A DNA stretch of 64,000 bases from an uncultured Tateyamaria sp. (lineage in GTDB: Bacteria > Pseudomonadota > Alphaproteobacteria > Rhodobacterales > Rhodobacteraceae): contig NZ_CANNES010000012.1 of the NCBI RefSeq assembly GCF_947503705.1, forward strand, positions 1 through 64,000. The letters are read 5' to 3'. Position numbers and translations under genes: made by a program. Under the pieces are notes generated by a model. It did no database searches. It was not told the origin of the DNA and worked only from the letters and a program-made list of their open reading frames with translations. This document shows, in pieces, positions 17,326 to 25,853 of this stretch (the stretch's first letter is position 1; every line of letters starts with the position of its first letter).

Positions 17326-18312
17326 ATGTCACTCAGCTATCTCCAGGCCTCCATCGACAAGCTGGAAGATGCCAAGCGCGAGGATGTCATCGAGATCTGC
17401 ATCAATCCGGACGGGTCCTGCTGGGGCGAGTTCCAAGGGGACCATTTCATGCATCGTCTGGGTCAGACCTTCACCGAAGATCAGATCAAGGATCTCGGAA
17501 ACCAGATCGCCTCGGATGCTTCCACGCCGCTTTCGAAGGACCGGCCCATCGTATCCGTCTCGATCGCATATCGCGATCGGCCGATCCGTGCCCAGGTCAT
17601 CACTCCGCCCGCCGTCAGCCGGGGTATGTCGATCAGCCTACGGTTCTTTTCCAGCCTGCCGCTCGCGTCCATCGAATTGGGCTTCCTCTATGGCAAAGAG
17701 CGGAGGTTGGAGGAGCTGCGTCAGGAGAAGAACCGCGAACTCCGCGAGGTGGTCGTCAGCGGTGATATCGATGCAGCGATTTCACATTGCGTCGAGAACA
17801 AGCTCAATATGATCGTCTCGGGCGGCACCTCCACCGGCAAGACCGTCGCTGCGCGAAAGATCCTGTCTTATGTTGATGATGACGAGCGGATCGTGACGAT
17901 CGAAGAAGCCGCCGAGCTTCTGCCGAAACAACCTAATGCCGTTACCCTTATCTCAAACCGAGATGCCATGAACCAGACGGCTGACGTGTTGCTCACCGCC
18001 ACCCTCCGTATGCGGCCTGACCGTATCATCCTGGGCGAAGTCCGCGGGAAAGAGGCCATGACCTTCCTCGAAGCCATCAACACCGGCCACGGTGGCTCGA
18101 TGACAACGCTACACGCCGAAACCCCCCAATTGGCGGTTCAGCGCCTAGCGATCGCAGCCCTTAAGACCGAGGTCCCGATCCTTTATCGCGACATGATAGA
18201 ATACATCGAAAGCTCCATCGACGTGATCATTCAAGCGGGCCGCGAAGACGGAAAACGGGGGATCACGGAGTTTTACCTTCCAGGCACATCTTTTGAGGAG
18301 AGCCCAAAATGA
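17326..18312 (+). CDS. virB11: VirB11 traffic ATPase
   Basis: A 328-aa hexameric ATPase of the VirB11/PulE superfamily. Walker A is SGGTSTGKT near residue 165, an Asp box/arginine region lies at RMRPDRIILGEVRGKEAM and the His box is GHGGSMTTLHAE. It drives pilus assembly and substrate hand-over from the cytoplasmic face. It begins two bases after virB10, and its stop overlaps the next ATG (ATGA). Confidence 0.95.
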   Translation: MSLSYLQASIDKLEDAKREDVIEICINPDGSCWGEFQGDHFMHRLGQTFTEDQIKDLGNQIASDASTPLSKDRPIVSVSIAYRDRPIRAQVITPPAVSRGMSISLRFFSSLPLASIELGFLYGKERRLEELRQEKNRELREVVVSGDIDAAISHCVENKLNMIVSGGTSTGKTVAARKILSYVDDDERIVTIEEAAELLPKQPNAVTLISNRDAMNQTADVLLTATLRMRPDRIILGEVRGKEAMTFLEAINTGHGGSMTTLHAETPQLAVQRLAIAALKTEVPILYRDMIEYIESSIDVIIQAGREDGKRGITEFYLPGTSFEESPK

Positions 18313-18521
18313 AGCGTTATGAGCCGAAAATCCTGACTTTCTCCCCGTCTGAAAAGGGTTCGATGGAAAATGCAGAAGACATCCTTTTCACCTATACGAT
18401 TGAAGGCTGGGAGATCATCTCCGCTACGCAGATGCAGGGATTGCAACCAATCCTGACAGTCGTTTTGCAACGGGAAATCTCAGAAGACGAGTACAAGCAG
18501 ATTATGGAGAAACGAGCATGA
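18309..18521 (+). CDS. Small cytoplasmic protein between virB11 and virB6
   Basis: A 70-aa protein with no signal or membrane segment. The stretch ENAEDILFTYTIEGWEIISATQMQGLQPILTVVLQRE resembles the DUF4177-type beta-alpha-beta fold, whose hallmark is a GWE motif followed by strands. That match is by eye only. Overlaps at both ends (ATGA with virB11 and with the next gene) place it firmly in the virB operon. Confidence 0.65.
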   Translation: MKRYEPKILTFSPSEKGSMENAEDILFTYTIEGWEIISATQMQGLQPILTVVLQREISEDEYKQIMEKRA

Positions 18522-18919
18522 GCTGCTTCAAAGCAGTTCTCATCTTTGCGTTGGCTTCAGCTCCTTCCATGGCTTTCGCGCAGGGCTTGGTTCCGACAAT
18601 GGATCAACAGTTCGAATTCTGCCAAGACCGCCCGCCGGAGCCTGAATGGATGGGCAGCTTGCCATCGCGGGAGAACTATAAACGCTTGGTTATTCAAACA
18701 ATCTATCGCGCACAGGGCCTCGAGCGAGTGATCGAAGCTGGCGAGTGCTCCTGTGCGACGCGCTTCCCATCCTGGGACGCCGCGGTTCAGCACTTCAACG
18801 ACCGGTACCTAGGCGCGGATCGGAACACGATGCGAGACGCGGAAGATCGCTATTTGACCCGGTTCAACGAGCTTCGATCAGCCGCAAGGCAGATCTGCGA
18901 AGCTGCGGGAAATTGGTGA
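18518..18919 (+). CDS. Secreted accessory protein of the virB operon
   Basis: A 133-aa protein with a signal peptide (MSCFKAVLIFALASAPSMAFAQ). The mature helical domain has cysteines in EFCQDRPPE, GECSCATRFPSW and RQICEAA, and a PSWDAAVQHFNDRY motif. I do not recognise the family. The position between virB11 and virB6 suggests a periplasmic factor acting with VirB6, possibly the VirB5/VirB7-like or exclusion role seen at this place in other systems. The start overlaps the previous stop. Confidence 0.7.
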   Translation: MSCFKAVLIFALASAPSMAFAQGLVPTMDQQFEFCQDRPPEPEWMGSLPSRENYKRLVIQTIYRAQGLERVIEAGECSCATRFPSWDAAVQHFNDRYLGADRNTMRDAEDRYLTRFNELRSAARQICEAAGNW

Positions 18920-18934
18920 AATAGGGGGAGAGAC

Positions 18935-20029
18935 ATGAGCGTTGTGTCCTACATCGTCGACGAAGCTCAGGGGTTTCTTGATGATGCGGCAGAAACCCAG
19001 TTTGGTGCCGTTGCGGCCACAGTCGGCACGATCACCACCTTGGGTGTAACGCTCGTTCTCATCTTGGTCTGCATCAATATGGTCTTCCAGTATCGCGCCA
19101 TGGATAGTCGAACAGCTTTCTGGCTCGCAGTGAAGATCGTTCTGATCGGCATTTTCGCGCAAAACTGGACACAATTTAATGCGCTCTCCGCAGCGATCTT
19201 GAGCGGTATCGACAGTATTGCCGGATCGCTGATTGCTGCAGTGGGCGGCGGCGCACCAGGCCCATCTGGAACATACGCCGAAGAATTCGATCGAATGATT
19301 GCCCGCTTCGGAGATTATTTGAATGCAGCCGGAGAGGAACTCAATTGGATGGCGGGTGCAATTCTGTCTAACCTTGGTGTCTTCCTACTCTCGCTCCTCG
19401 GAGCACTTGCCGCATTCCTCATGGTCGCGTCGCGCCTTATGATCGCACTCTTGCTCGGTCTCGCGCCGATCATGATCTTCCTGACGCTCTTTGAAGTCAC
19501 AAAAGACTATTTCGCCCGGTGGCTATCCGCTGTCGTTTCTTTTGCTATGTATCCGATCATCATTGCTGGCGTGTTCTCAACCATCACTGGCGTTTCAACA
19601 GCTCTCCTAGGCGAGCTTGGCGATCCAACCGCGGCCCCCAACATTGGTGCCCTCGTTCCCTTTTTCATGATGGTGCTCATGGCGAAGGGCTTCATCATCG
19701 CGACACCATTAATCGTGCGCGCCGTTTCCGGCAATATCATGATGCCGGCTATCTCCGGCGGTGTCGGTGGAGCCTATGCATTTGGTCGCGCTGCATTTGG
19801 CTCGCAACAAGCACAGAACAGATACCTAATGGGAGGCGCGACAGGATCTGAATATGCCGCGCTACGTGCCCGCGCCTTGATGGGCATCGCTCCCATGCCG
19901 GAGCGCAGGTACTTCGGGGCCGCACCAAACCAACCGATTGCCAACACTCCCCAAAACCCGGCAGACACCGGTGCCGCAGCACGGTATCAAGCTCAGCTTG
20001 AGAGGAACAAACGGCTTGATCGCAATTAA
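18935..20029 (+). CDS. virB6: VirB6/TrbL polytopic inner-membrane channel protein
   Basis: A 364-aa protein with five or six hydrophobic segments. It includes LGVTLVLILVCINMVFQY, the central periplasmic loop region and the strongly conserved-looking block FLMVASRLMIALLLGLAPIMIFLTLFEVTKDYFARWLS split over two helices, typical of TrbL/VirB6. It forms part of the inner-membrane path for DNA. AGGGGGAGAGAC precedes the ATG at 18935. It is the last gene of the plus-strand operon and converges with virD4. Confidence 0.92.
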   Translation: MSVVSYIVDEAQGFLDDAAETQFGAVAATVGTITTLGVTLVLILVCINMVFQYRAMDSRTAFWLAVKIVLIGIFAQNWTQFNALSAAILSGIDSIAGSLIAAVGGGAPGPSGTYAEEFDRMIARFGDYLNAAGEELNWMAGAILSNLGVFLLSLLGALAAFLMVASRLMIALLLGLAPIMIFLTLFEVTKDYFARWLSAVVSFAMYPIIIAGVFSTITGVSTALLGELGDPTAAPNIGALVPFFMMVLMAKGFIIATPLIVRAVSGNIMMPAISGGVGGAYAFGRAAFGSQQAQNRYLMGGATGSEYAALRARALMGIAPMPERRYFGAAPNQPIANTPQNPADTGAAARYQAQLERNKRLDRN

Positions 20030-20032
20030 TGT

Positions 20033-20046
20033 CGCCAAGCTTGGCG
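20033..20046. repeat. 14-bp perfect palindrome between converging virB6 and virD4
   Basis: CGCCAAGCTTGGCG is self-complementary and begins 3 bases after the virB6 stop. No T-run follows, so it is at most a weak bidirectional terminator or a binding site. Confidence 0.35.
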
Positions 20047-20094
20047 GAAGTCAGTGGAAGCAATGCTGTAAGCTCTCCAAAGCGGCGTTATTGC

Positions 20095-22107
20095 TCAGCG
20101 CGCCACAACCCTGCCCGCCCGCTCCGAAGCACCCGCAATCTCCTCTTCGAGCCGATCCAACTCACTCAGCGCATCCTGAACAACGGCCAGGTCATCTTCG
20201 CTCGCGGCCTCGACATCGAGCTCGACCTGACCCTCGAAATCCATCTCGAACTGCCGCTGATCGTCCGCGATTACTGCGGCGCGCGCACGCCGCCCATCCG
20301 GAGTTGGTTCGGGGTAGGATGGCGCGTCCGCACCCCGTTCGCCAATGCCCATTCGCGCCTCGAAATCCTTCTCTGTCAAACCTGAACCCCGCGGCGCCGT
20401 CGGCATCGCCCGAACACTCAGCGGCAACTCCCCCATCGGCGGGACCGGTCCTTCCGGAAACGGCAGATCACCTTCCTGCGCGGCATGAATGCTCTTGAAG
20501 AATGGGTCCTCGAAATACACCACGCGCTTGGCCCGGACCGGCATCTGCGCATCGACCACGACGACGATCTCGTCGAGCGACAGGCGCCGCGCCTCGTCCT
20601 CTGGCAAGAGCGAGACCTCTTCAGTCCGCTCGGACTGGCTGCGCCCCTCGAAGGGGTTTTTGCCGATTGCTCGGGAGCGCGTGACCACGGTCTTCGTCGT
20701 CTTGCCAACAGCCTTGCTCAGCTCCTCGACGGTCTTCTCGTCGGAGGGGGTGAGATAGAGCTTGATGCCGGCATTGCCCTGCAGCGCGCGCCGCGTGTTC
20801 TCGCCGTAGATTTCGTCAATGGCGGGGATCGTTTGTGTGACGATCGCGAGATGCCCGCGATACTGGCGCAGGATCTCGATGCTCTCGGCCACGATGGGCA
20901 TCTTGCCGAGGCGATTGAACTCGTCGAGCAGGATCATGACCGGCCAGGGCTCGTCCGGACCCGGTTCCTTGTCCTGCATCGCCGAGAGCAGGTCCGAGAA
21001 GAAGAGGCGGATCAGGGGCGCCAAGGGCTTTACCATGAGCGGCTGGACCACGAGATATACGCTGAACGGCTTCTTGCGGATCGTCCGGAAGTCGAAATCC
21101 GACACCGACGTGGCCTCATCAATCGCCGGGTTCTGCCATTGATCGAGCCCGGACGTCATCAGGAGCGAGACGTAGGAGGTCAGCGTGTCGTTGTTGGTCG
21201 ACGCGAGCCGGGTGAAGATCAGCCGTGCGGCCGGGTTCCAGACTTCGTGAGCGCGGGCGAGATATTCCTTCTGCTTGTGTCCGCCCGAGGCGGCGATGCG
21301 GTAAATCTCGCCCAACGTTGGCCGCTGCCGCTGGAAGGCCAACAGCCCCGCGGCGACGAAGAGATCGATCCCGCCCTTGAGAAGCCCCTGCACACGGTCG
21401 TTATCGTTCTGAAGGAACAGCGTGGCGAGGAGCAACAGCTCCATCTGCTGGCGTGCCGGGTCTTTCAACTCGTAGATGCGCAGGAGCGGGTTGTAGCGAT
21501 GGGTGCGCTTGTTTTCCCAGTCGGTCGGCGAGAAGCGGTAGACTTCGTCGCCCGCCGCGGCGCGGTGACGGGCCGACGCCTCATAGCATTCGCCCTTCAC
21601 GTCGAGGACGACGGCCGAACCCTGCCAAGTAAGCAGGTTCGGGATGACGAAGCCGGTGGTCTTGCCGCGCCCGGTGGGCGCCACGATCAGTGCGTGGGGG
21701 AAAGTCTTTGAACAGAGGAATGGCGCGCGCGAGGTGGGCTTGCCGAGCTTGCCGATCACAAAGCCCGTGCCGGGGTCACCGAAAAACCCGTTCCGCTTCA
21801 TCTCCCGGCGAGTCTGCCAGTGGGTGTAGCCGAAGCGGGTGAGCGCTGAACCTGACATCGCGAGGCTCATCAGGAGACCCAGGATCCCTGCCCCGCACAT
21901 GATCAGGTTGATCAGTCGGAAGTCGTCCGGCCGGGCTTCTCGCAGCCACAGGTAGTTTTCAACGATGAAGGTAAAATCGGGATCCGCCTGAAACCCCAGA
22001 TCGCGGAAGGTCAGGACGGCGGACGCGATCACGTAGCCAATCGCGATGGCAACGAGGCTCACCAGCACCACGCCGACGGCGAGCCTCCCTCTCCCCATGC
22101 CGCCCAT
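20095..22107 (-). CDS. virD4: VirD4/TraG type IV coupling protein
   Basis: A 670-aa ATPase that links the relaxosome to the secretion channel. Two N-terminal membrane helices (about residues 9-31 and 66-90) precede the nucleotide-binding domain, with Walker A APTGRGKT at 143-150 and Walker B VMILLDEFNRLGKMP near residue 400. TQTIPAIDEIYG and the GNAGIKLYLTPSD block are typical of VirD4. The acidic C-terminal tail (about residues 570-670) may read substrate signals. Its start overlaps the relaxase stop, so the transfer genes form one minus-strand operon. Confidence 0.95.
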   Translation of the reverse strand: MGGMGRGRLAVGVVLVSLVAIAIGYVIASAVLTFRDLGFQADPDFTFIVENYLWLREARPDDFRLINLIMCGAGILGLLMSLAMSGSALTRFGYTHWQTRREMKRNGFFGDPGTGFVIGKLGKPTSRAPFLCSKTFPHALIVAPTGRGKTTGFVIPNLLTWQGSAVVLDVKGECYEASARHRAAAGDEVYRFSPTDWENKRTHRYNPLLRIYELKDPARQQMELLLLATLFLQNDNDRVQGLLKGGIDLFVAAGLLAFQRQRPTLGEIYRIAASGGHKQKEYLARAHEVWNPAARLIFTRLASTNNDTLTSYVSLLMTSGLDQWQNPAIDEATSVSDFDFRTIRKKPFSVYLVVQPLMVKPLAPLIRLFFSDLLSAMQDKEPGPDEPWPVMILLDEFNRLGKMPIVAESIEILRQYRGHLAIVTQTIPAIDEIYGENTRRALQGNAGIKLYLTPSDEKTVEELSKAVGKTTKTVVTRSRAIGKNPFEGRSQSERTEEVSLLPEDEARRLSLDEIVVVVDAQMPVRAKRVVYFEDPFFKSIHAAQEGDLPFPEGPVPPMGELPLSVRAMPTAPRGSGLTEKDFEARMGIGERGADAPSYPEPTPDGRRARAAVIADDQRQFEMDFEGQVELDVEAASEDDLAVVQDALSELDRLEEEIAGASERAGRVVAR

Positions 22108-23969
22108 CAGTGAGTCTCCCCGCGCTCTTTTTCGCCGTCGGTGAGATCGGCTCGTTGAAGCTCGTACTCCCGGTCAGCTATTTCCTCGACGACGGCCCGC
22201 GCCGCCTCGCTGTTCGCGGGCGCCTCGTCGGACTGAAGGTAGACCTTGGCGGCGTAGAGCCGGTCGAGACGATCCGAGATCTGCTCCCGGAGGACGTCCG
22301 TGTCGCCGTCTTGCAGCCGCTCGATCTGCTCCGCATCGAGTTCCCGCTCGACGGCCTCGCGATAGGCCAGCCGCTGCTCCAGGTCCACGAAGGGGGCGGT
22401 CATCTCGCCGGCCCGTTCATGGTCGAGAACCCGCCGCAGATCAGGATCGAGGGTCGGCGCGCGGACGGTTTCTGTCGCTGCGCGCACCTCGGTTTCCGAG
22501 AAAACGCTATCCCTCAATGGTGTGTCGCGCTCCTCTTCGATTACGCCGTCCTTGCGCAGCACCTCGTTTCGTTCGAGCGTGATGCCGAGCTGGACATGCG
22601 CCCGGTTCAGCGCCTCGCGCGCGGTCTCAAGATCGGCGCGACGCTCGAGGTTGAGCCCGTCGGTCTCTGCCACCCGCGCCAGATCATCGGCGATCCACTG
22701 CCGCTCGAGGGCGGCGTTCTGCGCCCCGGTCTCCATCCGCGCAATGACGACCGAGGACCGGATCCCCGTGCCTCTGAGCGCAGTGTCGATCTGCGCCCGG
22801 ACGTCGGGTTCCTGCAGCCGCACCAATTGGTCCCGGTCGATGTTTGCCTCGGAATACACCCCGCCGTCGGACGGCCGCTCAGTCAAGGTTACGGACCTCA
22901 GCCCCAGAGGTTGCATATGGGCGAGACGTGCCTGGATTTCGTTGAGGCTCCGTTCCAGCCGCGGGCGCTCCGTCTCTTGCTTCGCGGCGATCATGCCCTG
23001 GACGCGCGCGACCTGATCGGCATAGCGGGTTCTCAACTCATCGAATGATTGCTCCTCGGCCATATAAACGTCTCCTTGTAGGTTCAGTTTGCCGCCCTGC
23101 GCCAGAAGCTCCCCGGCCCGGAACAGGGCGTCGGATAACTCTTCTCGGGCCTCTCGCGAGGCTTCCGACGCCAGCGCGTGATAGACAGTCCCGGTGTTCG
23201 CGATCTCGGCAAGCGCACGCTCCAGATCAGCCCCGACCCGGGGCCGCGGTTTCGCCACCCGGCCCGCCTCTTTCGCCGCATAGACTTCGCGCGTTCTGGC
23301 TGGGTAATGCACCACCCCCCGGTCCAGGCGTCGGGTCGCTTCCAGACGCACCCCGAACCTCTCGGCCTCCTCCACCATGGCGAGGCGGAAGTCGTCATAG
23401 TTGAAGCGGTGATCGCGCCCGAGGAAGAAGAACTCGCCCTCCTGGGACCGGCGGTTCAGGACGATATGGGCATGGGGGTGCGCGCGGTCCTCGTGGACCG
23501 CGATGATGTAGTCGAAGTGCCCCTCGTCGGTCTGGAAGAACCGCTCGGCGACATTCGCCGTGATGTCGCGGACGTCCTCGCCCCGTGTGCCGATCGGGTA
23601 GGACAGAAGCATATGGGTCGTCTGTCCGAGTTTCGGTTTGAACCCCGCACTCCAACGCTTTGCGAAGCGCGCCGTCAGCTTTTTGATCTCTTTGTTGTCG
23701 AGCTTTGCCTTGCCATCGAGGAACCCGGAACTGTCGACAATATGAGTGGACTTGGTGGTGAGGTAACCGAGCTGGTTCGAGAGCTCGGATTTGGAATGTG
23801 TGCCCCCGCCCCGGATCGCTTTGAAGACGGCTGCACGATGCCCTGCCGCCGCCCGGATCAGCTGCCGCTGCTTGGCAACATGCAGCCCATGCATCGAGCC
23901 CCGGATCCGGCTCCAGCCCTCCCGGAAGACCTCGCCGGTCACGTCGTTGACAGCATCATTCAGCCGCAT
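22107..23969 (-). CDS. VirD2-like relaxase (MOB-P type)
   Basis: A 620-aa relaxase that nicks oriT and pilots the strand. The three-histidine metal site is HEDRAHPHAHIVLNRR (His159, 164, 166, 168). NQLGYLTTKS at about residues 65-74 aligns with the NQLEYLSRKG of Agrobacterium VirD2, making Tyr69 the probable catalytic tyrosine. The FNYDDFRLAMVEEAERFGVRLEATRR region after the histidine motif also follows VirD2. The C-terminal half is charged and helical, with no visible helicase or primase domain. It overlaps the MobC/HTH gene by 14 bases and virD4 by one base. Confidence 0.92.
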   Translation of the reverse strand: MRLNDAVNDVTGEVFREGWSRIRGSMHGLHVAKQRQLIRAAAGHRAAVFKAIRGGGTHSKSELSNQLGYLTTKSTHIVDSSGFLDGKAKLDNKEIKKLTARFAKRWSAGFKPKLGQTTHMLLSYPIGTRGEDVRDITANVAERFFQTDEGHFDYIIAVHEDRAHPHAHIVLNRRSQEGEFFFLGRDHRFNYDDFRLAMVEEAERFGVRLEATRRLDRGVVHYPARTREVYAAKEAGRVAKPRPRVGADLERALAEIANTGTVYHALASEASREAREELSDALFRAGELLAQGGKLNLQGDVYMAEEQSFDELRTRYADQVARVQGMIAAKQETERPRLERSLNEIQARLAHMQPLGLRSVTLTERPSDGGVYSEANIDRDQLVRLQEPDVRAQIDTALRGTGIRSSVVIARMETGAQNAALERQWIADDLARVAETDGLNLERRADLETAREALNRAHVQLGITLERNEVLRKDGVIEEERDTPLRDSVFSETEVRAATETVRAPTLDPDLRRVLDHERAGEMTAPFVDLEQRLAYREAVERELDAEQIERLQDGDTDVLREQISDRLDRLYAAKVYLQSDEAPANSEAARAVVEEIADREYELQRADLTDGEKERGETH

Positions 23970-24534
23970 GGGCGAACTCCCTCAAGGCGGCCGTGGCCTC
24001 CAGTTGCATCGCGTCGCGACGCCGCCGAACCAGCAGGTCGATTTCGTCGGCGGAATCGAGAATGAAACGCGCGAGGCCGCGCATCTGGGCGAGTCGCAGA
24101 TCGGAAAACTCCGCCGCCCCCTGCCCCGTGCGGTTGGCCTCGGCCATACGTTTCGTGAGTTGCGCAACTCCGTTCCCGACCTCTTGCAAGGAAGTCCGGT
24201 AGCGCGCCATTTGAGCCGCCAGTTGAGTGTCCGGAACGAAGGTTCCGCCGGCGGCCTGGATGAGCCGTCTCAGCCCCTCTGTGCGGGTCTCGATCCCCGC
24301 CGCGGAAAACACCGCATCCAGCGCCTCGAGCTCATCAGGTGTCAGCTTCACGGTCACCGCTGCTGTCGCCACGGCGGTGTCCTTCTGCCGCTCCGCATCG
24401 GCTTTGAGCGTGTATTGGATCGCCCTCTGGGATACCCCAAACCGCTCGGAGAGAACCGCCGTCGAGACGCCTTCCGCGGCCTCACGCACGATCTCCATCT
24501 TCTGGTTGGCGGTTAGTCGTTTCGTCTGGGACAC
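23956..24534 (-). CDS. Relaxosome accessory protein: HTH plus MobC-like region
   Basis: A 192-aa DNA-binding protein. Residues 8-45 form a helix-turn-helix of the Hin/transposase type (GVSTAVLSERFGVSQRAIQYTL). The middle part (AAVTVKLTPDELEALDAVFSAAGIETRTEGLRRLI) reads like the ribbon-helix-helix of MobC relaxosome proteins, followed by a helical tail. It probably binds oriT beside the relaxase and may autoregulate. It is the first gene of the minus-strand mobC-relaxase-virD4 operon. The family names come from motif recognition, not a search. Confidence 0.75.
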   Translation of the reverse strand: MSQTKRLTANQKMEIVREAAEGVSTAVLSERFGVSQRAIQYTLKADAERQKDTAVATAAVTVKLTPDELEALDAVFSAAGIETRTEGLRRLIQAAGGTFVPDTQLAAQMARYRTSLQEVGNGVAQLTKRMAEANRTGQGAAEFSDLRLAQMRGLARFILDSADEIDLLVRRRRDAMQLEATAALREFAHAAE

Positions 24535-24582
24535 GCGAAGAAAGCCCCCCTATTTCCTGCCACCTTCAGCAGCGACCTCTCC

Positions 24583-24611
24583 ACAATCACAAAGCAAACG
24601 GTTTGTGTCAA
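24583..24611 (-). promoter_or_regulatory. Candidate promoter for the relaxase operon
   Basis: On the minus strand TTGACA (24611-24606) is a perfect -35. It is followed after 17 bases by GATTGT (24588-24583), a poor -10. Just upstream the strand reads TGCAGTATTGACAC, whose CAGTATT resembles the motif shared by the promoters near 6650 and 8375. Confidence 0.35.
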
Positions 24612-25026
24612 TACTGCATTATTGAATGCTCAACAGGATTTCTGTTTCTGGGCCGATTTTTGCCGGGCACCCGTGGGGATGGGCGGCCATCGAAACGCCG
24701 AGTTCCATGCCGCCCGATGTGCGCCTCGCGGCTACCCTCACGTCAAGACTTCCGCCCGGTTTCACTTACGCCCGCGCCAGAGCTTTTGACCGAACACGCC
24801 CCGTGTTCGGACGGAAGCGAGGGGGCGGCGCAAACCCTCTCCGATGGGGCGGTCCACCGGGGTCAAGGGTGGCCAGATTTGGGCCGCCAAATCTCTGCCG
24901 GAAAAACCCGAACGGCGGAGCCGGAGGGTTATTCCGGATGGCCCCCTTGAGGCCGTTGGATCGCCCTGTCACTCACCATCTCAGTTCTTCCCCTGGGACC
25001 GCTTGTGGTCCCCACAAAAATAACTT

Positions 25027-25049
25027 GAGCCGGGCCACCGGCCCGGCTC
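25027..25049 (+). terminator. Strong GC hairpin, possible terminator
   Basis: GAGCCGGGCC and GGCCCGGCTC form a 10-bp stem with a 3-base ACC loop, followed by TCCTTCTCT. The T-run is broken, so termination is possible but weak. It could equally be part of the oriT structure. Confidence 0.35.
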
Positions 25050-25084
25050 TCCTTCTCTCGCGCAGGGACCCCGGTAACGAGATT

Positions 25085-25104
25085 GGGCCGCCCTAAGGCG
25101 GCCC
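25085..25104 (-). terminator. GC hairpin downstream of the 68-aa gene
   Basis: GGGCCGCC and GGCGGCCC form an 8-bp stem with a CTAA loop, 13 bases beyond the stop of the minus-strand gene at 25118. There is no U-tract on the minus strand, so its role as a terminator is tentative. Confidence 0.4.
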
Positions 25105-25117
25105 TTCGCGAGGTGGA

Positions 25118-25324
25118 TCACGCCTCGGGTTCTTTCGCGCTCGGCGGGAACATCACCAGCTCCTGGACCGCGAGGGGGAAGTCGAGCTTGAGGCTGAAAA
25201 ACTCCGAACCGTCGCCGTTGCGGGTGTTGCGGAACATCGCGCCGACGCGCTGGAAGCGGGTCCGTTCCTGGCCGTCGTTGTCGGTGAACTTGACGGGAAC
25301 GGTTGCGACATAGTGGTTGGTCAT
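25118..25324 (-). CDS. Small conserved-looking plasmid backbone protein
   Basis: A 68-aa protein. The ATG at 25324 has GGAGAGACCCAA upstream; the longer frame to 25363 crosses this site. The sequence (VATVPVKFTDNDGQERTRFQRVGAMFRN, DGSEFFSLKLDFPLAVQELVMFPP) looks like an OB- or beta-barrel-type single domain similar in feel to DUF736. I know no family name. It stands alone between the oriT candidate region and a 500-base non-coding stretch. Confidence 0.65.
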   Translation of the reverse strand: MTNHYVATVPVKFTDNDGQERTRFQRVGAMFRNTRNGDGSEFFSLKLDFPLAVQELVMFPPSAKEPEA

Positions 25325-25821
25325 TTGGGTCTCTCCTTTTTTGCGATGGGGATCACCCAGCACGAGGGCATCAGGACAGGGTGCAAGCGCAAATGCGGAG
25401 GGTCCGCGGGCCCGCCCGTGGAAGCCGCCTTTGTGCTTGCCGAAGCGTCAGCGGAAGGTACGACCCGGCCGACCCCGTGCGATCCACATGCATAGCAAGA
25501 AGGAGAGACGCGGATGAGCGGGCGGCTTTGATGCTTCGACCTGTTGCCGGATCATCGATACGTTGAGCGATAGACAACACGCTGCCGCTTTGCGTCGGTA
25601 TGAGGATCCGCGACACAGGACCGATAGCGTCGTCTTCAGCCTCATGCGTGGCTGTCCGGCCGACCCGGTTCAGGAGCAAGCGATGCTTCACTGTTGGTTC
25701 TCAGCAGCGGATAGGCTGCCGCTCATCGGATGGCCGCGGCTGGAGCGCGCCATCGGATCGAAACTGGAGACGCAGCGCTCATATTGCCCCCGACGGGTGA
25801 TCCAACTCCCGTGAGAACGAC
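25325..25821. other. Non-coding stretch without recognisable features
   Basis: Overlapping open frames on both strands of up to about 106 codons occur here (for example 25371-25691 minus), but none has a convincing ribosome binding site or a recognisable protein pattern. I see no strong hairpin apart from the terminator at its right end. Confidence 0.4.
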
Positions 25822-25846
25822 AAAAGGGCCGCCCGAAGGCGACCCT
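25822..25846 (-). terminator. Rho-independent terminator of the DUF2493 gene
   Basis: On the minus strand AGGGTCGCC and GGCGGCCCT form a 9-bp stem with one mismatch around a TTCG tetraloop, followed by TTTTG. It begins 8 bases after the stop at 25854. Confidence 0.75.
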
Positions 25847-25853
25847 CTCGATC

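Larger units (their letters stand above)
24612..25117. other. Non-coding region behind the relaxase operon; oriT candidate
   Basis: About 500 bases without a credible gene. It holds a hairpin GCATT-ATTG-AATGC (24616-24629). Next to it is CAGGAT (24634-24639, ATCCTG on the minus strand), the core of VirD2/RP4-type nick sites. Further hairpins are CCGAACAC/GTGTTCGG with a 5-base loop (24790-24810), GGGACC/GGTCCC (24995-25012), GAGCCGGGCC/GGCCCGGCTC (25027-25049) and GGGCCGCC/GGCGGCCC (25085-25104). The structure density and its place between the mobilisation genes and the leading-region genes suit an origin of transfer, but the nick site is not proven. Confidence 0.5.

Noticed and set aside
24616-24645. 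Calling this exact site the oriT nick
   Set aside because: Only a six-base core and a 5-bp hairpin support it and the transfer polarity is the less expected one, so it is left as a candidate.
25371-25691. A 106-codon minus-strand frame in the spacer between the 68-aa and DUF2493 genes
   Set aside because: No ribosome binding site, low-complexity Arg/Ser-rich composition and overlap with equally long frames on the other strand.
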